From Photobacterium malacitanum (lineage in GTDB: Bacteria; Pseudomonadota; Gammaproteobacteria; Enterobacterales; Vibrionaceae): 64,000 nt of DNA. Where the stretch lies: positions 682,001-746,000 of the forward strand of contig NZ_FYAK01000002.1 of NCBI RefSeq assembly GCF_900185615.1, given 5' to 3'. Below the pieces are notes generated by a model. The model ran no database searches. It was not told the origin of the DNA and saw nothing but the letters and a program-made list of their open reading frames with translations. The translations under genes and the position numbers were made by a program. Each line of letters opens with the position of its first letter. The first letter of the stretch is position 1. Shown one piece after another: positions 8,510 through 17,584 of this stretch.

Positions 8510-8538
8510 ACAGCGGATAAGAATCTCTTATCCGCTGT
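8510..8538. terminator. Long perfect hairpin between convergent MATE and esterase genes
   Basis: A 13-bp perfect stem ACAGCGGATAAGA (8510-8522) / TCTTATCCGCTGT (8526-8538) with loop ATC. No T run follows on either strand, so termination is likely but not typical. Its inner 16 bases GATAAGAATCTCTTAT also occur at 3232-3247. Confidence 0.55.
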
Positions 8539-8556
8539 CATGTTGTCAGTCTCAGT

Positions 8557-9225
8557 TTATAGCTTAAGCTGAGTCGTTATCCATGCCGCAATATCTTGAA
8601 TTTGTGGCAAACACACATGATGTTCCATCGAATACATACGCCATTGCGGATGATATCCCGCTGCAATTAAATCATTACGCGCCATTTCACCAAGTTTAGG
8701 TACCACCACCGGATCATAGCGACCATGCATGATCTCAATATCAATATTACGGTTAGCCTCGCTATATTGAATCACATTGGCAGTTGGAAAATAGGTTGAT
8801 AATGCCAATAACCCAGCCAATGGTTTTGAATAACATAACGCCGCATGATAAACCACTGCGCCACCTTGAGAAAACCCAGCCAAAATAATTCGATCAGATG
8901 CGATACCACGACTAATTTCACGTTCAACAAGGTCAATAACACGTTGAGCAGAATGCATCAATTGATCAACATTGAGCTTACGTTCCACATCCAATGACAT
9001 AATATCATACCAAGCTGGCATTACAGCGCCGCCATTGATGGTAACTGGAATAGATGCAGCATGCGGAAAAATAAATCGCACTGGCATATCACAAGGCAAC
9101 TGTAATTGTGGCAGTATTGCTTCAAAGTCATGGCCATTAGAGCCTAACCCATGCAGCCAGATAACTGTCGCCGTTGCACTCACCGTTGGCTCTACTTCAA
9201 CACAAGGTAAATAGGTTATCGTCAT
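8557..9225 (-). CDS. Alpha/beta hydrolase, phospholipase/carboxylesterase family
   Basis: A 222-residue cytoplasmic serine hydrolase of the carboxylesterase 2 type (EstB/YpfH group). The nucleophile elbow GFSQGG puts Ser119 as nucleophile, Asp171 lies in GRYDPVV and His202 in MEHHVC, completing the triad. The LHGLGSNGHDF oxyanion segment is near residue 25. AAGGAT precedes the start. It follows the binding-protein gene by only 27 bases on the same strand, so it may be the last gene of the two-component/binding-protein operon. The natural substrate is unknown. Confidence 0.88.
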   Translation of the reverse strand: MTITYLPCVEVEPTVSATATVIWLHGLGSNGHDFEAILPQLQLPCDMPVRFIFPHAASIPVTINGGAVMPAWYDIMSLDVERKLNVDQLMHSAQRVIDLVEREISRGIASDRIILAGFSQGGAVVYHAALCYSKPLAGLLALSTYFPTANVIQYSEANRNIDIEIMHGRYDPVVVPKLGEMARNDLIAAGYHPQWRMYSMEHHVCLPQIQDIAAWITTQLKL

Positions 9226-9252
9226 TTTTTTATCCTTTATAAACCTTACTCA

Positions 9253-10509
9253 CTATATCGCTGATTTTATTGCTCGTGCAAGTCTAGAAGGGGCTAATGT
9301 AGGGTTCGCATCAGCTTGATTAAAAAACTCACTCACTACATCAACAATGGCAGATTGCACATCAGCAGTTGTTGCTAAGTTCTGTGAAAAACTTGGTACT
9401 AAATCTCCCGATAGTGACGCTTGTTTAAACGCGTTCATCGAATCTAATGCACATTGATCAAATGCCGACATATCCATATCTAATCGAACCGGAATCGAGC
9501 CTTTATTTAAATTAAATACTCGCTGAAAAGACGGCATCAATAATGTTTTTGCTAAATCATGCTGCGCAATATTATCAGCCTCTGTGCCTTTTAATTTAAA
9601 AAAAGCCAAACTATCAATATTAAATGTAAATTGATGTTGCGTACCTGGTGCTGGCACACATAAATAATCTTTACCTGGCTGTTGACCTGCTTGGGCAAAC
9701 TCCCCTTTTGCCCAATCCCCCATAAACTGCATTGCAGCTTGACCATCAATCACCATTTCAGTGGCAGCATTCCAATGCCGTCCTTTGGCTTGCGGATCAA
9801 TGTAGGCTTTCATGCGTTTAAATTGGCGAAAAACATTGACCATTTTATCGCTATTAATCACCGTCATATCAAGATCAACAAACGCTTTACGATAATCTGT
9901 AGAGCCTAGTACAGCTAGCGCAATACTTTCAAATAAAGTCGTATCTTGCCAAGGCTGTCCACCATGAGCCAATACAACAAACCCAGCTGCTTTGATTTTA
10001 TCTGCCGCACTAAAAAACTCATCTAACGTTGTGGGCACCTTAACTCCCACCGTTTTTAACACTTTTGAATTAACCCATAACCAATTAACTCGATGCACGT
10101 TAATCGGTACTGCAACATAATGGCCATTATATTTCATGATATTCGCCACTACCGGAGACAACACTCGATCCCAATTCTCTTGTAAGGCGACACTATCGAG
10201 TGAGGTTAAAAAGCCAAGTCGCCCCCACTCTTGAATATCATGCCCTTTAAGTTGTGCAGCAGTAGGAGGGTTGCCCGAAACTGCCCGCATTTTTAGCACT
10301 GTCATCGCGCTTTCACCACCGCCACCAGCGACAGCAAAATCTTTCCAACTATGGCCTTGTTGCTCCATCATTTGTTTAAGAACTTTAACTGACTTTGCTT
10401 CACCACTTGATGTCCACCAATGAAGCACCTCAACTTGACCTGCTGCCATTGCTGATGTGATTGGTAACCAGCCTAAAACTGCTGACAATAGAAAATATTT
10501 TAATTTCAT
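9253..10509 (-). CDS. Periplasmic sugar-type solute-binding protein, orphan of its ABC transporter
   Basis: A 418-residue family 1 extracellular solute-binding protein with a signal peptide ending near AMAAG (residues 1-23). Matches in layout to the glucose/mannose-type binders: VEVLHWWTSSGEAKSV at the N-terminus, then an AAQLKGHDIQEWG segment and DWAKGEF near the middle. No permease or ATPase gene is next to it. Instead the gene sits 13 bases behind a histidine kinase, which in turn follows a response regulator. The context suggests it delivers ligand information to the kinase rather than, or as well as, to a transporter encoded elsewhere; this is inference. Confidence 0.87.
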   Translation of the reverse strand: MKLKYFLLSAVLGWLPITSAMAAGQVEVLHWWTSSGEAKSVKVLKQMMEQQGHSWKDFAVAGGGGESAMTVLKMRAVSGNPPTAAQLKGHDIQEWGRLGFLTSLDSVALQENWDRVLSPVVANIMKYNGHYVAVPINVHRVNWLWVNSKVLKTVGVKVPTTLDEFFSAADKIKAAGFVVLAHGGQPWQDTTLFESIALAVLGSTDYRKAFVDLDMTVINSDKMVNVFRQFKRMKAYIDPQAKGRHWNAATEMVIDGQAAMQFMGDWAKGEFAQAGQQPGKDYLCVPAPGTQHQFTFNIDSLAFFKLKGTEADNIAQHDLAKTLLMPSFQRVFNLNKGSIPVRLDMDMSAFDQCALDSMNAFKQASLSGDLVPSFSQNLATTADVQSAIVDVVSEFFNQADANPTLAPSRLARAIKSAI

Positions 10510-10522
10510 AGAGGCTCTTTAT

Positions 10523-11974
10523 TTATGTCAATGCCACGGGCAGTACGCGTGGTAAGGCAACCACAACGATTAACCCTTGGGTGAGACCATTTTTAATCAC
10601 TAACTTACCACCATGAGCATGAATAATATTGCGCGCAATTCCCATGCCGAGGCCATGACCATCACCATCTGTCGCGAGACGGAAATAGGGTTCAAACACC
10701 GCCGATAATGACGATTCAGGAATACCTTTGCCTTGATCGGTAATAGTCAAAATAATTTTATCGGGCTTATCTATCACAGCGACCGTCACTTTGTGACCAT
10801 ATTTAACGCCATTATCAATTAAATTACTTAAACAGCGCTTTAGGCCTAATTCTTTACCCATCATCGGCGCAATCGTCAGTGTCGGCAATGTCACTTTAAT
10901 GGCATGATGATTATGTCGTTCGGCAATACTTGCTAATAATAAATTTAAATCAATCGGCACAATATTTTCATGCAAATCTGTATCTTTTACACATTGTAAT
11001 GCCCCTTTAACCATCATCTCTAATTCATCAAGATCACGATTAAATTTATCAATCTTGTTATCATCATCAATTAATTCAACCCGTAATCGTAAGCGCGTGA
11101 TCGGCGTTTTTAGATCATGAGAAATAGATGAAAATAGTTGCTCACGATCTTCTATATAACGTCGTAATCGCAATTGCATTCGATTAAAGGCCTGAGTGGC
11201 CATCACTAACTCTGTTGCACCTTGTTCTTTAAGTGGCGGCTGATAGATATCAAGACTTAATGCGTTAGCTGCATCTGCCAGCTGTTTTAAGGGCTTGGTT
11301 TGGCGACGTACCATAATATAAGTAAACACCAATAATAAACTGGTGATAAAGACTAAAAATAGAATTTGCTGGCGCGTGATCACCTCATCTTTTAGATTCA
11401 TATAAGGTGCTGGTAGCAAAGCTGCAATATAAAGCCATTGATTTTTTTCTAATTCAATTTGGACCACTAAAATCGGCGGATTTAATGGCTCTAAACTTAA
11501 AGTATTATGCACCCACGATCGCGGCAGATCGCTTAATAAAATATCATTTTTAAGTACATGCAATGTTTCAGGACGAGAAAATTCAACTTTAATCGTTGGT
11601 AAACCTGGTAATTTTTGATGTAGCACTTTTTCAAAAACAGACACTGCCATCTGTTTTTGCTCTGAATTAGCAATGGGCTCAATACGGATTTCTTCATCAT
11701 TAAAAGAGACAAAAAAACGAGTCCCCCCCATATTACGCAATTGATCTAATACAATGTGTCGATATTGCATTGGTAATGATTGGAAAAAAGTCACCGTTGA
11801 GGCAAACATGGTCGCCATACTCGCCGATGTTGATTGCAATCCATCCAAATCTCGCTGTTTTGATTGGCTATACCAAATCGCAGTTGCTATCACTTGTGCT
11901 AAAAATACTGCTAATAATGTTAACCACAATGTCCTTGAAACCAATGACTTTGGGTATAGCATTTTCCACTTCAT
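10523..11974 (-). CDS. Sensor histidine kinase
   Basis: A 483-residue inner membrane two-component sensor. Membrane segments lie near residues 14-34 and 203-222 and enclose a periplasmic sensor region of about 165 residues. A HAMP linker follows, then the HisKA box SSISHDLKTP with His286, and HATPase motifs NLIDNGVKYG, DQGKGIP and GLGMGIA. The partner is the response regulator directly upstream (77 bases). The periplasmic domain and the binding-protein gene 13 bases downstream suggest it senses a solute, possibly through that binding protein. The organisation recalls GltR/GtrS sugar-responsive systems of pseudomonads, but identity is unproven. Confidence 0.92.
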   Translation of the reverse strand: MKWKMLYPKSLVSRTLWLTLLAVFLAQVIATAIWYSQSKQRDLDGLQSTSASMATMFASTVTFFQSLPMQYRHIVLDQLRNMGGTRFFVSFNDEEIRIEPIANSEQKQMAVSVFEKVLHQKLPGLPTIKVEFSRPETLHVLKNDILLSDLPRSWVHNTLSLEPLNPPILVVQIELEKNQWLYIAALLPAPYMNLKDEVITRQQILFLVFITSLLLVFTYIMVRRQTKPLKQLADAANALSLDIYQPPLKEQGATELVMATQAFNRMQLRLRRYIEDREQLFSSISHDLKTPITRLRLRVELIDDDNKIDKFNRDLDELEMMVKGALQCVKDTDLHENIVPIDLNLLLASIAERHNHHAIKVTLPTLTIAPMMGKELGLKRCLSNLIDNGVKYGHKVTVAVIDKPDKIILTITDQGKGIPESSLSAVFEPYFRLATDGDGHGLGMGIARNIIHAHGGKLVIKNGLTQGLIVVVALPRVLPVALT

Positions 11975-12051
11975 TAACCATTATCCATATAGTAAAAAAG
12001 TGTGACGCTCATACAAGCAATCACACTTTATTCGACGCCATTATTTAAATA

Positions 12052-12780
12052 TTATGCGTCTTCGTAAACCACATCAGCCGTGAAAATATAACCATTACCG
12101 CGACTAGTTTTGATTAAGCGTTGCGTACGTCCTTTATCACCTAATCGTTGCCGTAAGCGACTTAAAGCAACATCAATTCCACGCTCTGAAGGTAAAGTAT
12201 CACGCCCTCGAGTTGCATACGAAATCGTATCGCGATCTAATATCTCTTGTGGACGCGATAAAAACAGCATCAGCAACGAGTAATCCCCCCCGGTCAATTC
12301 AAAATCTTGCTTGGTTTCAAGATCAAATAAGCAATGGGTAGTGGTATCAAGTCGCCAATTAGAAAATCGAATAAATTTAGCTTCTGCTGGTAACGTCTGA
12401 CTTTCGGTTGGCTTTATTCGTCTTAATAAAGCTTTAATACGTGCCAATAGCTGCCGAGGACTAAACGGCTTAGCAATATAATCATCGGCTCCAATTTCAA
12501 GGCCAATGATCTGATCCATTTCATCAGAAACTGCTGTTAACATGATAATAGGCACATTTGAAGTTTTACGAATATGCTGGCAAAGTGTGAAACCATCATC
12601 TCCTGGCATCATAACGTCTAATAAAATCAGATCGGGATAACCCGCCGCCAACCGGCGTTTCATCTCTAGGCCTTCTGCTGCTGTTATCACTTCAAAGCCA
12701 TTTTTGGTTAAATACTCGTCCAATAACTCGCGGATCTCTTGATCATCATCAACAACGAGTACTGTCTTAGTTACCCCCAT
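12052..12780 (-). CDS. OmpR-family response regulator
   Basis: A 242-residue response regulator: receiver domain with acidic pocket DDD at residues 11-13, phospho-acceptor Asp55 in LILLDVMMPG and Lys in YIAKPFSP, followed by an OmpR/PhoB winged-helix DNA-binding domain in the C-terminal 100 residues. I use the ATG at 12780 with AAGGA eight bases upstream; 12789 would add three residues. First gene of the operon with the kinase, binding protein and possibly the esterase. Confidence 0.93.
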   Translation of the reverse strand: MGVTKTVLVVDDDQEIRELLDEYLTKNGFEVITAAEGLEMKRRLAAGYPDLILLDVMMPGDDGFTLCQHIRKTSNVPIIMLTAVSDEMDQIIGLEIGADDYIAKPFSPRQLLARIKALLRRIKPTESQTLPAEAKFIRFSNWRLDTTTHCLFDLETKQDFELTGGDYSLLMLFLSRPQEILDRDTISYATRGRDTLPSERGIDVALSRLRQRLGDKGRTQRLIKTSRGNGYIFTADVVYEDA

Positions 12781-13039
12781 ATTATTCATCCTTCACTGGT
12801 ACATATCTTATTATTATTTTTAAACATAAATGTTTGCATTTGATAGCTACAACCTTTATTAACTAAACATAAGGTTGGCTAACTTTGTGCCATTAGACAC
12901 ATATTCATCTGGCTTATCGTTCATTGCTATACAACATTTGACCATCAACAACCATAAAAGTCAGTAAATGCCGTTATTTTGATGACAAAATCGTTACCTT
13001 ACTAGCAAATTACGCTATTAATAGTGGACGAAAATAGCA

Positions 13040-14038
13040 TTATAACTTAGTCAGTGCACGGCGTATTTTATTTGCGACAGGCGGCGCTACCCATTGTGTC
13101 CATATGGTTTCATAATGCGTCAGAAATTCCATCATTGTTTGTTTACCGTCTGCATTATGATTGACTTTCCACGCCATTAAATTGTTCATGTCTTGGTTTG
13201 TAAAGCTACGGGATGATAGGTACATCATTACAGCAGGTGCGCGTTGAGAAAACTTGAGGGTTACAATGGTATCAACAGCACGTGAAGGAAACATTGTTAC
13301 TCGCGGATTTTTGCAGCGTTTTTTTTCAATACATTCTTGAAAATATTCACGATCAACGCCAGCATTAAAATCAACCCGCACCATTTTATAATTACCCAAA
13401 ACTGCTGTTGGCGACCAATAATAGCCTATCCAAGGTAATTTTTTTGCATAAGCATGCGCGATAGAGCCCGATAATCCAGTGACTTCATCTGTCGGTGTCA
13501 GTTCAAAACCTGCTTGTTTAAGATCAAGGGCTTTAAATAAGTTGGTCACTGTATTTTGGCAACGCCAATCAGGCGCGCAACTAAAAAAGGGCTGCGTATT
13601 ACCCAAATCTGGACGTTTAAATAAATAACTGTGTTGCTTAACACCGGCTATTGTCGCCAATGATGGCTCTTTTTCTACCATATAAGCTGGTACCCAAAAG
13701 CCTTCTAAACCACCTTCATACAATACCTTACCAACAAATTTAATTTTATCTTTTTCAATACCGTACTCAAGCCCGCCTTGTAAGGCATTACGCCACATTT
13801 CCGGAATAATATCAGGCTTACCTTGTAAAAGAATAGATTTAGCTGCACCAATGGTTTCACTTGGTACCAGTTCTGTCTCACAACCAAATCCATGTTGTAA
13901 AATAAAACTGTCAACATTTGCAACGAACGTCGCTGAGTCCCAATTCATATCAGCAATAGTGACCTTGCCACATTCAGTTGCTTGCACCTTGTGTGTCAGT
14001 GCAAACAATACGATCAACACTGTCAGTTGCTTTAGCAT
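13040..14038 (-). CDS. Second glycine betaine/proline-type ABC binding protein
   Basis: A 332-residue periplasmic protein of the OpuAC/ProX-type family with a signal peptide (cleavage near QATEC). It is clearly paralogous to the product of the gene at 16335-17336: both share CGKVTIADMNW, FVANVDSFILQHG or close forms, GFWVP, GLSGSIA and AVDT. It lies downstream of proV, separated by a terminator, so it may be expressed at a different level from the transporter genes or from its own promoter. ATG 14038 is preferred over 14041 because AAGGAG is then six bases away. The ligand is probably a quaternary amine such as betaine, but the sequence divergence leaves room for another one. Confidence 0.86.
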   Translation of the reverse strand: MLKQLTVLIVLFALTHKVQATECGKVTIADMNWDSATFVANVDSFILQHGFGCETELVPSETIGAAKSILLQGKPDIIPEMWRNALQGGLEYGIEKDKIKFVGKVLYEGGLEGFWVPAYMVEKEPSLATIAGVKQHSYLFKRPDLGNTQPFFSCAPDWRCQNTVTNLFKALDLKQAGFELTPTDEVTGLSGSIAHAYAKKLPWIGYYWSPTAVLGNYKMVRVDFNAGVDREYFQECIEKKRCKNPRVTMFPSRAVDTIVTLKFSQRAPAVMMYLSSRSFTNQDMNNLMAWKVNHNADGKQTMMEFLTHYETIWTQWVAPPVANKIRRALTKL

Positions 14039-14134
14039 CATACTCTCCTTTTATTGCCGCCTGATGAGTGCACTTTATTGCTTCCACTTTAAACAACCGT
14101 AATATCAAATACAAAAAAATAAACCACAAACAAA

Positions 14135-14166
14135 AAACACTCTCAACCATAATGGAGAGAGTGTTT
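14135..14166 (-). terminator. Terminator between proV and the second binding-protein gene
   Basis: AAACACTCTC (14135-14144) pairs with GAGAGTGTTT (14157-14166) over a 12-base loop; on the minus strand the stem is followed by TTTTTTG and further T-rich sequence. It separates the transporter genes from the second proX-like gene. Confidence 0.78.
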
Positions 14167-14203
14167 ATGTCTATCATCCTAAAAATCGATGTATAACATC
14201 ATC

Positions 14204-15415
14204 TTATTGTCGTGATACTGCTTGATCGCTTAATGCTTCAGCCAATGTTGAACGCGATAATCGCCCAGTCACATCACCTGCTTCATTGATCACGGGTAAA
14301 GGGTGGTCACTATCAAGTGTTTCTGGAATAACGGTTTCAAGTAACGCATCGGTTGTTATCGCTGGTACTGTTTCTAGCATCGATTGATCAATAGCTTTGT
14401 TATAATCAGCTTCATTAACATCTTCTAGGGTTTGTTGGGTAATAACCCCTTGATAACCATCATCATCAATAAAATAGCCGTAATCATCTTTAGCATTACG
14501 CATTTCAGCTACCGCTTCACCAATTGTCTCGGCTGAAATTCTTACACCTTGCGGCTTCATAACAGTTGCAACGGTTAATGCACGTGCACGATTAACATCT
14601 TTGACAAACGCTTCGACATAATCGTCAGCAGGATTAAGTAAAATATCAACAGGCTTACCTTGTTGAATCAATTTACCATCACGTAAGATAGCAATGCGAT
14701 CACCGAGCCGTAATGCTTCATCAAGATCATGAGTAATAAAAATAATCGTTTTATGGAGCTGCTCTTGTAATTCAATCAGCTGATCTTGCATCTCACTTCG
14801 AATTAATGGGTCTAATGCAGAAAAAGCCTCATCCATTAATAATACTTCAGCATTAGTACATAACGCACGAGCAAGTCCAACCCGTTGCTGTTGTCCCCCC
14901 GATAGATTGACAGGATAGCTTTGCTCATATCCAGCCAGCCCCACCGTCGTTAACCATTGCTGCGCTTGTTGTTGCCACTGTGCAGGTTTTGCCCCTTGAA
15001 CAGATAAGCCATACCCGACGTTTTGTAATACTGTTCGATGCGGCATTAAACCAAAGCGTTGAAAAACCATCGACATTTTATGACGCCGAAAGTTTTGTAA
15101 TTGGCTAGCATTTAGGGTCATTACATCGGTATCTTCAATAATAATACTGCCTTCTGTCGGTTCAATTAAGCGATTAAAGTGCCGTATTAATGTTGATTTA
15201 CCCGATCCTGACAGCCCCATAATGACAAAGATTTCACCTGCATAAATATTGAGATTAATATCACTAAGCCCAACAGTATGGCCTGTTTCCGCTAATATAG
15301 CGTCTTTTGACTGCCCTGCTTTAACTTTGGTAAGCACTTGCTTATCTTTAGGACCAAAGATCTTATACAAATTTTTAACTTGAATAAGTGGTGCACTGTT
15401 TGGTTGCTGACTCAT
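14204..15415 (-). CDS. proV: Glycine betaine/proline ABC transporter ATPase with CBS domains
   Basis: A 403-residue ATP-binding subunit. Walker A GLSGSGKST is near residues 67-75, the signature LSGGQQQR at 171-178, Walker B VLLMDEAFSALD at 191-202. The C-terminal 120 residues look like paired CBS domains (LTVATVMKP, GVITQQTLEDV, VPAITTDALLETVIPE), which in OpuA/ProV-type importers sense ionic strength. Its ATG overlaps the stop of the permease gene by four bases, so the two are translationally coupled. It powers uptake of osmoprotectants together with the permease and binding protein. Confidence 0.93.
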   Translation of the reverse strand: MSQQPNSAPLIQVKNLYKIFGPKDKQVLTKVKAGQSKDAILAETGHTVGLSDINLNIYAGEIFVIMGLSGSGKSTLIRHFNRLIEPTEGSIIIEDTDVMTLNASQLQNFRRHKMSMVFQRFGLMPHRTVLQNVGYGLSVQGAKPAQWQQQAQQWLTTVGLAGYEQSYPVNLSGGQQQRVGLARALCTNAEVLLMDEAFSALDPLIRSEMQDQLIELQEQLHKTIIFITHDLDEALRLGDRIAILRDGKLIQQGKPVDILLNPADDYVEAFVKDVNRARALTVATVMKPQGVRISAETIGEAVAEMRNAKDDYGYFIDDDGYQGVITQQTLEDVNEADYNKAIDQSMLETVPAITTDALLETVIPETLDSDHPLPVINEAGDVTGRLSRSTLAEALSDQAVSRQ

Positions 15416-16308
15416 TTAGGTGTCCCTCCTAGATGCTGCTGACTGCGTTGAGCATAGCTTTGAGAGATGCGGTCAAAAATAATCGCTAATGCCACAATGG
15501 CTAATCCGTTTAGCAAACCTAAGGTGAAATACTGATTAGTGATCGATTTTAATACTGGTTGACCTAGCCCTTTGACACCAATCATAGATGCAATAACTAC
15601 CATCGCTAGTGCCATCATAATGGTCTGGTTAATACCTGCCATAATGTTGGGCATCGCTAACGGTATTTGCACGCCAAACAAACGTTGCATCGGACTTGCA
15701 CCGTAAGCCGTCGCTGCTTCTAATACTTCTTCATCGACTAAACGAATCCCTAAATTGGTTAAACGAATAACCGGTGGAACCGCGTAAATAACGACGGCAA
15801 TTACACCTGGAATTTTACCGATACCCAGTAACATCACCACCGGAATTAAATATACAAACGCAGGCATGGTTTGCATGACATCAAGCAATGGCGTCACAAG
15901 CCGTTGAACACGATCAGATCTTGCCATTGCGATACCTGTGGGTATGCCGATGGCAATGGCGACCAAGGTTGAAACTAAAATAATACTCATGGTGCGCATG
16001 GTATTATCCCACATACCAAAAACACCAATCAGAACAAAAGAAATAACAACACCTAGTGATAGCTTCCAAGAGCGACTAGCCATATAAGCTATCGCCGCTA
16101 ATACCGCAATAACTAACCACCATGGTGTTGCGAGTAATAATTTTTCAAACCAAATTAAAAAAGCCAGTAATGGATCAAAAAAGCGCTCAATGGTATCACC
16201 GTACTCTCGAGAAAATGCGCGATAACTTCCATCGAGAGTTTTCCTTATTTCAACTAGCTGCGCACGTTCAAGTTGAGGAAACTCTGTTATCCATGAATCA
16301 TTTGACAT
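15412..16308 (-). CDS. proW: Glycine betaine/proline ABC transporter permease
   Basis: A 298-residue inner membrane permease with about six or seven hydrophobic segments and the EAA cytoplasmic loop EAATAYGASPMQRLFG near residue 200. It is shorter at the N-terminus than E. coli ProW. The start is placed at ATG 16308; ATG 16317 is also possible. It follows the binding-protein gene by fewer than 30 bases and overlaps proV by four, which makes it part of the osmoprotectant importer operon proX-proW-proV. Confidence 0.92.
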   Translation of the reverse strand: MSNDSWITEFPQLERAQLVEIRKTLDGSYRAFSREYGDTIERFFDPLLAFLIWFEKLLLATPWWLVIAVLAAIAYMASRSWKLSLGVVISFVLIGVFGMWDNTMRTMSIILVSTLVAIAIGIPTGIAMARSDRVQRLVTPLLDVMQTMPAFVYLIPVVMLLGIGKIPGVIAVVIYAVPPVIRLTNLGIRLVDEEVLEAATAYGASPMQRLFGVQIPLAMPNIMAGINQTIMMALAMVVIASMIGVKGLGQPVLKSITNQYFTLGLLNGLAIVALAIIFDRISQSYAQRSQQHLGGTPK

Positions 16309-16334
16309 AAGTATCATCCATTTACTTATTTTAC

Positions 16335-17336
16335 TTATAAATCTTGTAATGCACCTTTCACTTTAATAGCCACATCCTTTGATACCCATTGCGTCCACAC
16401 AGCCTCATGATTGGTGAGAAACTCAACCATTACAGCTTCACCATCGGCTTGGTTATCTTCCATCCATGCTAATAATCCATTCATTTCAGCATTCGTAAAT
16501 GAACGCGCAGCAAGGTATTTAACCGCGGCATCTGACCGTTCTGCAAATGAGGTTGTGATCACGGTATCAACCGCTGATGGTGGATACATAGTAACTTTAG
16601 GATCTGTACATTCAGGATTGGTAATACATGATGAAAAGTATTTCGCATCAACTCCAGAACCAAAATCAACCTTCACCATTTTATATTTACCTAATACTGC
16701 TGTTGGTGCCCAGTAATAGCCAAACCACGGTTGCTGACGTTCGTAAGCTTTAGCGATTGAGCCAGATAGACCCGCGCCAGAACCTGGATCAATTAAATCA
16801 AAGCCAAATTTTTCTAAATCAAGCGCTTTAAATAAATTACCAGCGGAAATCTGGCAATTCCAACCGGCAGGACAGCCGTAAAATGCAGATTGTTCAGGAT
16901 CTTCTGGGTGGGAAAACAGCTTGGCATGTTTCTTAATGCCAGCAATAGTGGCCAGTTCCGGTGTTTTTTCTACCATATATTCAGGTACCCAAAACCCCTC
17001 CTCACCGCCATCAGAGAATGTTGGTCCAGCAAATTGTAAACGGCCTTCTTTAACACCACGATCAAGCGCAACTTTAAGTGAATTACTCCACATTTCAGGC
17101 GCAATATCTGGCTCGCCTTTTTCGATCATTGATGTTCCTGTCGGCATAGTGTCACCCGGAACCAACTCAGTATCACAGCCGTAACCATGCTGAAGAATAA
17201 AACTATCAACGTTGGCAATAAAGGTTGCTGAGTTCCAATTCATATCAGCAATTGTCACTTTGCCACATTTTTCATCACTGTCTGCTTGTGCTGAAAAACT
17301 TGCTATAAATAGTGATGCGATAACTAATTTGTGCAT
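16335..17336 (-). CDS. proX: Glycine betaine/proline ABC binding protein
   Basis: A 333-residue periplasmic binding protein with signal peptide MHKLVIASLFIASFSAQA. Conserved segments include CGKVTIADMNWNSATF, EGFWVPEYMVEK, GLSGSIAKAYE and PWFGYYWAPTAVLG; aromatic residues in these segments resemble those that box quaternary amines in ProX proteins. AGGGA precedes the start. First gene of the transporter operon, directly followed by proW and proV. A second related binding protein is encoded beyond proV. Confidence 0.9.
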   Translation of the reverse strand: MHKLVIASLFIASFSAQADSDEKCGKVTIADMNWNSATFIANVDSFILQHGYGCDTELVPGDTMPTGTSMIEKGEPDIAPEMWSNSLKVALDRGVKEGRLQFAGPTFSDGGEEGFWVPEYMVEKTPELATIAGIKKHAKLFSHPEDPEQSAFYGCPAGWNCQISAGNLFKALDLEKFGFDLIDPGSGAGLSGSIAKAYERQQPWFGYYWAPTAVLGKYKMVKVDFGSGVDAKYFSSCITNPECTDPKVTMYPPSAVDTVITTSFAERSDAAVKYLAARSFTNAEMNGLLAWMEDNQADGEAVMVEFLTNHEAVWTQWVSKDVAIKVKGALQDL

Positions 17337-17584
17337 AAATAATGTCCCTTTATTTATTTACTACCAAACATACATAATAGTTAGTAGTCTAAACAAATAG
17401 TCACCATAACACAAAGAAATGCAACAAATTAATCACAAATTAACAATGAAAAACACTCATTAATCTTACTTTTCACCACCGCGATTGGCTTTTTTTTGCT
17501 AAATATAAATACCACTTTTTATCGTTTTTAACGCTAATTTTGCTTATCATTACGCCTGTATTTTATTAGTGATGGACAATAACA

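Noticed and set aside
9253..10509. A complete sugar ABC transporter
   Set aside because: No permease or ATPase gene is adjacent, so I call only the binding protein.
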